Program-made: the position numbers and the translations under genes
Origin: Oscillospiraceae bacterium
GTDB lineage: Bacteria; Bacillota; Clostridia; Oscillospirales; CAG-272
Length of the DNA: 45,677 nucleotides
Assembly (NCBI GenBank): GCA_015065135.1
Contig: SVQY01000015.1
Span: 1 to 45,677, forward strand
Direction: 5' to 3'
The notes under the pieces: generated by a model
Told to the model about the DNA's origin: nothing
Seen by the model: only the letters and a program-made list of their open reading frames with translations
Databases searched by the model: none
Shown: one piece after another, positions 25,044-30,626 of the stretch
How positions within the stretch are numbered: position 1 is the stretch's first letter
How the letters are laid out: each line of letters begins with the position of its first letter

Positions 25044-26204
25044 ATGAAAGTAACCGACGTAAAGGTATTCGCCGTCGACTGCTTCCGCACCAACTGGATG
25101 TTCGTGAAGGTCTACACCGACGAGGGTGTGACCGGTGTGGGCGAGGCGACCCTGGAATACAAGGAAAAGGCGCTGATCGGCGCCGTGGAGCATATCAAGG
25201 AGTATCTGGTGGGCAAAAACCCCCTGGATATCGAAAAGCATTATCACGATATTTACCGCGATGCCTACTGGCGGGGCGGCGCGGTGCTGATGTCCGCCCT
25301 CTCCGCCGTGGAAATGGCGCTGTGGGATATTCTCGGCAAGCACTTAGGCGTGCCTGTGTATCAGCTGCTGGGCGGCAAGGTACACGACAAGGTGCGCATC
25401 TACGTGAACGGCTGGTTCTCGGGCGCAAGAGAGCCCGAGGAGTTCGGCGAAAAGGCCAAGATCGCCGTGCAACGCGGCATCACCGCCATGAAGTGGGATC
25501 CCTTCGGCAAATCCTATCTGGAGATCTCCAACGCCGATCTGGACAAGGCTCTGCGCTGCGTGGCTGCCGTCCGCGAGGCGGTGGGCGACAAGGTAGACCT
25601 GCTCATCGAGGGTCACGGCCGCTTCAACGTGCCCACGGGCATCAAGATCGCCAAGGAGCTGGAGCAGTTCAAGCCCATGCTCTTTGAGGAGCCCGTTCCC
25701 CCCGATAATCTGGAGGCGCTCAAGGCCGTCCGTGACAAATCCCCCGTGGCCATTTCCGCAGGCGAGCGTCTGTATACTCTGCGCTCCTTCAAGGATCTCT
25801 TTGAGATGCGCGCCGCCGACTACATCCAGCCCGACATCAGCCACGCGGGCGGCATTATGGAGCTGAAAAAGATCGCCGCTGCCGCCGAGGCCTACTACAT
25901 TCCCTTCGCGCCCCACAACCCCTCCGGCCCCGTGGCCAACGCCGCCACCCTGCAGCTGGCCGCCTGCTGCCCCAACTTCTCCATTCTTGAAATTATGTAC
26001 AGCGACGTGACCTGGCGCGCCGACGTCACCAACGAAGCTCTGGAGTACAAGGACGGCTATATCACCATTCCCGACAAGCCCGGTCTTGGCATCGAAATTA
26101 ACGAGGAGGAGTGCCTGAAGCACCCCTATTCGGTGCATACGCTCCGTCACTACACGGGCGCCCTCACCGACATCCGTCCTCCCGAAACCGCGTTTTATTT
26201 TTAA
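25044..26204 (+). CDS. Mandelate racemase/enolase-superfamily sugar-acid dehydratase (D-galactonate dehydratase-like)
   Basis: A 386-residue cytoplasmic enzyme that should remove water from an aldonate to give a 2-keto-3-deoxy sugar acid. Metal-ligand and acid/base positions are E189 (IEGHGRF), E215 (FEEPV), E241 (AGERL), with H191 and H291 (APHNPSGPVA). From memory these match E. coli DgoD D183, E209, E235, H185 and H285 with one constant offset of six. The first ligand is Glu instead of Asp. YWRGGAVLMSALSAVEMALWDI (in parts) and QPDISHAGG also fit. The start at 25044 has TAGGAG upstream. The next gene begins 2 nt after the stop. Exact substrate is uncertain. Confidence 0.82.
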   Translation: MKVTDVKVFAVDCFRTNWMFVKVYTDEGVTGVGEATLEYKEKALIGAVEHIKEYLVGKNPLDIEKHYHDIYRDAYWRGGAVLMSALSAVEMALWDILGKHLGVPVYQLLGGKVHDKVRIYVNGWFSGAREPEEFGEKAKIAVQRGITAMKWDPFGKSYLEISNADLDKALRCVAAVREAVGDKVDLLIEGHGRFNVPTGIKIAKELEQFKPMLFEEPVPPDNLEALKAVRDKSPVAISAGERLYTLRSFKDLFEMRAADYIQPDISHAGGIMELKKIAAAAEAYYIPFAPHNPSGPVANAATLQLAACCPNFSILEIMYSDVTWRADVTNEALEYKDGYITIPDKPGLGIEINEEECLKHPYSVHTLRHYTGALTDIRPPETAFYF

Positions 26205-26206
26205 TA

Positions 26207-28300
26207 ATGAAAGCAAAAATATGTTCCAAAAACGGGAATTTCGGCATCGAGATCAACGGCAAAAAATACCCCTTTGCTGCGACCCGCTCCTTTCGCCCCG
26301 AAGGACGCATATTGCAGGATTTTTCGGATCACGGTCTGAAATTTTTCAACATTTTCCCCAGCGGCATTATGACCGCGCTGGAAAAGCGCACCGTTCCTTA
26401 TTCGCAATTTGGCCCCGTTTGGGTGGGAGAGAACGAATACGATTGGGATAATCTGCGCGCACAGTGCCACGAGATTTTTGACAGCATCTCCCCCGACGCC
26501 TACGTCTCGGTCAACGTACACCTGGATCCACCCCCGTGGTACGTAAAGCAACACCCCGAGCTGGTCGACCATTGGGAGCAGATGATACAGAACCTTGGCA
26601 GCGAGGGGTGGCGGAAAGCCGCCGCAGACTATCTGTGCGCGCTGATCGATAAGCTGGACGAGTGGTATCCCGAGCGTATCTACGCCATCTTTTTGATGTG
26701 CGGCGGCACCACCGAATGGTACTCTTACCACGTGGACAAGGTCATCGATGCCCCCACAGAGGTACAAAGACAAGCCTTTCGTGATTTTTGCAAGGATCAA
26801 AAAGCCGAAATCCCGCCGCGAGAGGTGCTCCACGCAGCTGCCGACGGTGTGATCCGCTCTGGGGCGGAAAACGCCGAAGCCATCCGCTATTGGGAATTTA
26901 CCAACGAGCTGGTCACCGAAACCATTCTGCATTTTGCCAAAATTGCCAAAGAGCACACCGGCGGCACACGCTTGGTGGGACTGTTTTCGGGACACATTTA
27001 CGGCCAAAATCTGGATTTTGCCGTGCAAACCTCCTACAATCGGCTGGACCAGCTGCTGAACAGTCCCCACATTGATATGCTGTTTTGCCCGGCCTCCTAT
27101 TTGTTCCGCAAGCTGGACTCCACCAGCGGCATCCGCGTGCCCGTGGACTCCATCTCCTGTCACGGCAAGCTCTTTTCCCATGAGATCGACAGCTCCACCC
27201 ATCTGTTAAAGAAATCCACCGAGGCTGCCGCCCTTTCTCATGCGGTGGGACGGGATGAGGCATTTACCTGCTCTGCCGACACGGTGGCATACATTCGCCG
27301 CGAGGTGGGTATGGTACTGGCCAAGGGACAGGGCTACTGGTGGTTTGATATGTTCTCGGGGTACTATGACGATCCTGCCCTGATGGACGAGATCGCACAG
27401 CTGCGCCGCATACAGGAGCAGGTCTGCACGCTACCCCGCCGATCTGTCAGCGAGGTGGTAGAGATGCCGGATACCGCATCCAACTATCACCTGAAAACGA
27501 ACGTCTATTACCCTATGGTCGAGCATCAGACTAACGCGCTGAACGCTGCGGGCGCACCTTGGGACATGGGAATGACCTTTGATTTTGATTGCCCCGCCTT
27601 TGATGAGGAACAATACAAGCTCTATTTCTTCCCCGCCCTGTTTGCACCAAGCAAGGCAGTTTGCGATAGAATCGCTGCCCTGCGCCAAAAGGGCAAAAAT
27701 ATGCTCTATTGCCACGCACCCTACTATGCGATTGACGGTACACTTTCGATAGACAATATGGAAAAGCATACCGGCATCCGATTTGAGCGGTGCGAGCCGG
27801 CCGATAACACGGTGCGACTTTGCTTCCCCGGTGCCGAGCACGTGACCTTTTCCTTTACCAATCAGACGGTCAAGGGAGACATATGGCATCACAAGGGCTG
27901 CGAGCAGATAGGGCCGCTCTTCTCCCCCCAAAACCTTGACGTGGTGCTGGGGCGCTTTGCGGAAAACGGCAAGCCCGCCTGCGGACTCAAATTCCGCCCC
28001 GACGGCGGTTTTGACGCCTTCTCCGCCTGCGCGCCGATGCCCGTAGAGCTGATACGGGAATTTTATCGCTATGCTCACGTCTTTTTTTACACAGATCGAC
28101 CGATGCCCGTCTACACAAGCAGCAGCTTTGCCTGCCTTTACAGCTTTGAGGGCGGCGAGGTCAGGCTATACCGTCCCGAGCCGTCGGTTCTGACCGACTG
28201 CTTTACGGGAGAGAAAATACGGGTCGATGCGAAAGGGACACCCGTTATTTTCACACCGCACGAAACAAAATTCTATACCGTTTGCCTACTAAAGGAGTAA
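26207..28300 (+). CDS. Large GH-A-like putative glycoside hydrolase
   Basis: A 697-residue protein without signal peptide. The N-terminal ~430 residues look like a (beta/alpha)8 barrel related to GH42-type enzymes: VNVHLDPPPWYV (strand 2 region), CGGTTEW (E170, candidate acid/base), YWEFTNELVTE, then GYWWFDMFSGYYDDPALM. The next ~200 residues resemble the Rossmann-like trimerisation domain (LYFFPALFAPSKAVCDRIAALRQKGKN), and the last ~60 a small beta domain. I cannot place it in a numbered GH family. It starts 2 nt after the dehydratase stop with no clear RBS of its own, so translational coupling is likely. An in-frame start at 26111 lies within the dehydratase gene and is not supported. Confidence 0.68.
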   Translation: MKAKICSKNGNFGIEINGKKYPFAATRSFRPEGRILQDFSDHGLKFFNIFPSGIMTALEKRTVPYSQFGPVWVGENEYDWDNLRAQCHEIFDSISPDAYVSVNVHLDPPPWYVKQHPELVDHWEQMIQNLGSEGWRKAAADYLCALIDKLDEWYPERIYAIFLMCGGTTEWYSYHVDKVIDAPTEVQRQAFRDFCKDQKAEIPPREVLHAAADGVIRSGAENAEAIRYWEFTNELVTETILHFAKIAKEHTGGTRLVGLFSGHIYGQNLDFAVQTSYNRLDQLLNSPHIDMLFCPASYLFRKLDSTSGIRVPVDSISCHGKLFSHEIDSSTHLLKKSTEAAALSHAVGRDEAFTCSADTVAYIRREVGMVLAKGQGYWWFDMFSGYYDDPALMDEIAQLRRIQEQVCTLPRRSVSEVVEMPDTASNYHLKTNVYYPMVEHQTNALNAAGAPWDMGMTFDFDCPAFDEEQYKLYFFPALFAPSKAVCDRIAALRQKGKNMLYCHAPYYAIDGTLSIDNMEKHTGIRFERCEPADNTVRLCFPGAEHVTFSFTNQTVKGDIWHHKGCEQIGPLFSPQNLDVVLGRFAENGKPACGLKFRPDGGFDAFSACAPMPVELIREFYRYAHVFFYTDRPMPVYTSSSFACLYSFEGGEVRLYRPEPSVLTDCFTGEKIRVDAKGTPVIFTPHETKFYTVCLLKE

Positions 28301-28303
28301 TAT

Positions 28304-29086
28304 ATGAAAAAAAACGCACTCATTACAGGCGCCTGCATCAACACGGGCGTCGCCATTGTGGAAAAATTTGCCGCCGAGGGCTATGACGTGGTCTTTACCG
28401 GCAGAAGCGAGGAAAAGGTACGCGCCGCCGAGGCCGCTTACCGTAAGAAATTCCCCGAGGTGAAGATCCTCGGCTACGCCATCGATTCCTTGATTGACCC
28501 CACAACGGTAGACGAAAAAGCCGTTTCCAACCTGTTTGCCGACCTGGATGCCAAGGGCATTTTTGTGGAAACGCTTGTGCTGAATGCTGCCGATCAAGGC
28601 CTTGGCATAAAGATCTTTGAAAGCCCCCTCACCGATCTCATGAAGGTGATCAACACCAACGTGGTGTGGAATTTCTGTCTGTGCGAGCATGCTGCCAAGC
28701 GCATGAAGGAGCAGGGCGGCGGCAATATCGTCTTTCTCAACTCCAACACCGCCTACCGCGCCATCCCCGATCGCGTGGCCTACGTGGCCTCCAAGGGCGG
28801 CCAGCTGGGTCTGATGCGCGCACTGGCGCTGGATCTTGGCAAGTACAATATCCGCGTGAACGCGGTGCTGCCCGGCATGATCCGCACCGAGCGTTGGAAG
28901 ACGAACCCCGACTTTTACAAAACGGTGCCCTCCCGTTACACCCCCATCGGAGACGTGGCGGACGGTGCCGACGTGGCGGATGCGGTCTACTACTTTGCCG
29001 CCCACGCCCGTAACACCACCGGTGCGGAGCTTGTGGTAGACGGCGGCAACACCATCCAGCTCTACCCCATCATTCCGCAGGAATAA
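28304..29086 (+). CDS. Short-chain dehydrogenase/reductase
   Basis: A 260-residue classical SDR. Seen: nucleotide-binding ALITGACINTGVAIVEKF, VLNAADQG in place of NNAG, NTNVVWNF, the catalytic Ser region VFLNSNTAYR, Tyr/Lys in VAYVASKGG (YxxxK), and the C-terminal TTGAELVVDGGNTI. It is the last gene of the cluster, with AAAGGAG before the start. In context it may oxidise a sugar to its lactone or reduce a keto-deoxy acid. Confidence 0.88.
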   Translation: MKKNALITGACINTGVAIVEKFAAEGYDVVFTGRSEEKVRAAEAAYRKKFPEVKILGYAIDSLIDPTTVDEKAVSNLFADLDAKGIFVETLVLNAADQGLGIKIFESPLTDLMKVINTNVVWNFCLCEHAAKRMKEQGGGNIVFLNSNTAYRAIPDRVAYVASKGGQLGLMRALALDLGKYNIRVNAVLPGMIRTERWKTNPDFYKTVPSRYTPIGDVADGADVADAVYYFAAHARNTTGAELVVDGGNTIQLYPIIPQE

Positions 29087-29128
29087 AAAGAAAAGAGATG
29101 GGATCTGCAGATCCCATCTCTTTTCTTT
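29087..29128 (+). terminator. Terminator as a 42-bp perfect palindrome
   Basis: Arms of 21 bp (29087-29107 and 29108-29128) are perfectly complementary with centre CTGCAG. The right arm ends CTCTTTTCTTT. It follows the SDR stop directly and closes the glycosidase cluster; the reverse direction could also terminate. Confidence 0.75.
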
Positions 29129-29137
29129 ACCTATGAC

Positions 29138-29166
29138 TTGACAAAAAAAGCAAACCGTGTTATGAT
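29138..29166 (+). promoter_or_regulatory. Promoter of the tRNA-Leu transcript
   Basis: TTGACA (29138-29143) and TATGAT (29161-29166) are 17 bp apart. Transcription would start near 29173, leaving a ~90-nt leader before the tRNA. Confidence 0.78.
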
Positions 29167-29176
29167 ATTAAAGCAT

Positions 29177-29259
29177 TCCATGCGGGTGTAGGCGGTCCAT
29201 TCCGCACGATCACCTCGCAAAACTCCATGCGGGTGTAGGCGGTCCATTCCGCCACACCC
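29177..29259 (+). repeat. Duplicated tRNA-5'-like leader units
   Basis: A 29-bp sequence (TCCATGCGGGTGTAGGCGGT then CCATTCCGC) occurs identically at 29177-29205 and 29224-29252. It resembles the tRNA 5' end GCGGGTGTGGCGGAATTGG at 29263. Copy 2 can form a stem GGGTGT(A)GGCGG / CCGCCACACCC (to 29259). The same CCGCCACACCC is a perfect 11-nt complement of the tRNA 5' region. Confidence 0.7.
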
Positions 29260-29262
29260 TAT

Positions 29263-29345
29263 GCGGGTGTGGCGGAATTGGCAGACGCGCCAGATTTAGG
29301 ATCTGGTGGTTATCCGTGCAGGTTCAAGTCCTGTCACCCGTACCA
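29263..29345 (+). tRNA. tRNA-Leu (anticodon UAG)
   Basis: Acceptor GCGGGTG pairs with CACCCGT (one G-U). The anticodon stem CCAGA/TCTGG (290-294, 302-306 in the 29 kb range) encloses TTTAGGA with anticodon TAG at 29297-29299, reading CUA codons. The long variable arm is typical of Leu. The T-arm GCAGG-TTCAAGT-CCTGT is present, and CCA is genomically encoded (29343-29345). Confidence 0.96.
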
Positions 29346-29388
29346 AAAAAAGCAAGGGCACCGTTTGGTGCCCTTGCTTTTTTTGGTA
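29341..29388 (+). terminator. Terminator fused to the tRNA 3' end
   Basis: Two perfectly complementary 22-bp arms (29341-29362 and 29367-29388) enclose loop GTTT. The core GCAAGGGCACC/GGTGCCCTTGC is followed by seven T. The left arm includes the tRNA's last bases and CCA. Confidence 0.85.
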
Positions 29389-29893
29389 CTGATTACGGCG
29401 AGAACCTGCCTCGCCGCAAGGCGATAGCAGGGCAAGTTTGCTTGCAAACTTGATAGCAACCGCAGGTTGCGTGGCAAGTAGGCGCGTAGCGCCGTCCTGT
29501 CACCCTCCTCCTCCGGCACCGTTTGGTGCCCTTGCTTTTTTGGTACTGATGACGGCGAGAACCTGCCTCGCCGCAAGGCGATAGCAGGGCAAGTTTGCTT
29601 GCAAACTTGATGGCAACCGCAGGTTGCGTGGCAAGTAGGCGCGTAGCGCCGTCCTGTCATCCTCCTCCTCTGGCACCGTTTGGTGCCCTTGCTTTTTTGG
29701 TACTGATGACGGTGAGAACCTGCCTCGCCGCAAGGCGATAGCAGGGCAAGTTTGCTTGCAAACTTGATAGCAACCGCAGGTTGCGTGGCAAGTAGGCGCG
29801 TAGCGCCGCCCTGTCACCCTCCTCCGCTAGCACCGTTTGGTGCCCTTGCTTTTTTGGTACCGATGACGGCGAGAACCTGCCTCGCCGCAAGGC
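29357..29893. repeat. 157-bp tandem repeat array, about 3.4 copies
   Basis: Units begin at 29357, 29515, 29672 and 29829 (last one partial) and are nearly identical. Each holds a series of short perfect hairpins: CGCC-GCAA-GGCG, CAAGTTTGC-TT-GCAAACTTG, GCAACC-GCA-GGTTGC, GGCGC-GTA-GCGCC and GGCACC-GTTT-GGTGCC, the last followed by CTTGCTTTTTT. The first unit starts inside the tRNA terminator. Open frames on the minus strand over this array are by-products of the repetition; the period is not a multiple of three and no RBS is seen. Confidence 0.85.
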
Positions 29894-29907
29894 GTAATAC
29901 GCAAAAC

Positions 29908-29930
29908 AAAAAAAGAGGCCTCGCGCCTCT
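29908..29930 (-). terminator. Intrinsic terminator of the minus-strand RNA
   Basis: On the minus strand AGAGGC-GCGAG-GCCTCT is followed by six T (plus-strand A-run 29908-29913). The opposite direction has no T-run, which fixes the strand. Confidence 0.75.
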
Positions 29931-29942
29931 CTCGTCGAAATC

Positions 29943-29990
29943 GAAATGACCCTTGATCATGTTTCTTTACACACGATCAAGGGTCATTTC
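29943..29990 (-). other. 16-bp perfect inverted repeat near the RNA 3' end
   Basis: GAAATGACCCTTGATC (29943-29958) and its exact complement (29975-29990) enclose a 16-nt loop. On the minus strand the 5' arm overlaps the stop codon of the nine-codon frame 29984-30013, so translation could affect folding. Confidence 0.7.
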
Positions 29991-30325
29991 TGTTCACTCT
30001 TGATATCTAACATCTTTTGTGATCCTCTCTTTCTGTTTTCTATCCGTTGCGTTTCATTGATCTACCACATCGCAAACACATTTTTTCGTTCTCTAAAGGA
30101 GAATACTTTTGTTTCGGTCGTATTCGTATGATCGCAAGGGATGCTCGGCGGAGGCCTTTCCGACACCCGTCGGCTGACACAAAGCCTCAAGCTTTTTCGC
30201 GCTCCATCTATGTTTCAGCGTAACACCGCCGTGTTTTTTCCTCCCAGTTTATTTGCCTTGCTTTGATTTGGCGATTGGGACGTTGGTTACTTGTACATTG
30301 GACTGTACCTCCTTTCTTCGCTTTC

Positions 30326-30354
30326 AGTATATCACATTTGCAAGTGCTTTGCAA
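30326..30354 (-). promoter_or_regulatory. Promoter of the minus-strand RNA
   Basis: TTGCAA (30349-30354) and TATACT (30326-30331), read on the minus strand, are spaced exactly 17 bp. TGA precedes the -10, giving an extended -10. Confidence 0.65.
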
Positions 30355-30429
30355 TTGGCAGATTGTAAGAAATAAACAAGAATTTTTTATACAAATAGCA
30401 GAAATTGACCCTTTTGCACAATTTGCCTC

Positions 30430-30459
30430 TTTACAAGCACCTATTCCTTGTGATATAAT
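30430..30459 (+). promoter_or_regulatory. Promoter of the small plus-strand RNA
   Basis: TTTACA (30430-30435) and an extended -10 TGATATAAT (TATAAT 30454-30459) are spaced 18 bp. It is back-to-back with the promoter at 30326. Confidence 0.68.
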
Positions 30460-30465
30460 AGATTT

Positions 30466-30536
30466 GTGATGGTGCAAAAAACCGCACATTCAAAGGCTGC
30501 ATCTGCAAGTGGGGGCGAAAAGCCTCCTCTTTTTTT
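30466..30536 (+). ncRNA. Candidate ~70-nt small RNA upstream of galT
   Basis: It begins about 7 nt after a strong extended -10 and ends at a terminator-like hairpin GGGGGC-GAAAA-GCCTCC (30511-30527) followed by TCTTTTTTT. A 5' hairpin GTGC-AAAAAACC-GCAC is visible. The galT promoter lies downstream of its terminator, so it looks free-standing rather than a galT leader. A 73-codon frame starting in it runs through the terminator and both galT control sites and is not credible. Family unknown. Confidence 0.5.
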
Positions 30537-30568
30537 GCAAAAAAATTCTAAAATAACGCTTTCCCCCT

Positions 30569-30597
30569 TTGACAAAGTGCATATGGAATGTTATAAT
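30569..30597 (+). promoter_or_regulatory. Sigma-A promoter of galT
   Basis: TTGACA (30569-30574) and TATAAT (30592-30597) are perfect hexamers at 17-bp spacing, 29 bp before the galT start. Confidence 0.85.
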
Positions 30598-30626
30598 AAA
30601 ATCAGTAATAAGCAAGGAGAGCATCT

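Larger units (their letters stand above)
29908..30320 (-). ncRNA. Candidate structured non-coding RNA of about 410 nt, family not recognised
   Basis: No conserved protein is visible on either strand, yet a complete transcription unit is: promoter at 30326-30354 and intrinsic terminator at 29908-29930, both minus strand. Local hairpins along the RNA include GUACA/UGUAC with start codon AUG in the 3' arm, ACAC-GGCG-GUGU, AAAGC-UUGAG-GCUUU, CCGAC-GGGU-GUCGG, UUCUC-CUUUA-GAGAA, and a 16-bp stem at 29943-29990. Two tiny frames have good RBS spacing: MYK (30287-30298, AAAGGAGG 9 nt upstream) and MLDIKSEQK (29984-30013, AGAGGA 9 nt upstream). I looked for tmRNA, RNase P and 6S hallmarks and did not find them. 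It may be an RNA class such as the raiA motif, but I cannot confirm that. Confidence 0.55.

Noticed and set aside
29334-29890. Long minus-strand open frames over the tandem repeat array
   Set aside because: They restate the same repeat in three frames because the period is 157 bp. There is no RBS, and their content mirrors hairpins and terminator cores.
29900-30330. tmRNA or RNase P RNA as identity of the minus-strand RNA
   Set aside because: No tRNA-like ends with a T-arm and CCA, no tag frame ending in LAA-type codons, and no GAGGAAAGTCC or ACAGAA core in the right arrangement. Size alone is not enough.
30208-30489. A 93-codon minus-strand frame and a 73-codon plus-strand frame near 30.2-30.7 kb
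   Set aside because: The first crosses a promoter and the 5' part of the candidate structured RNA. The second runs through a terminator and the galT promoter. Neither has an RBS or recognisable protein features.
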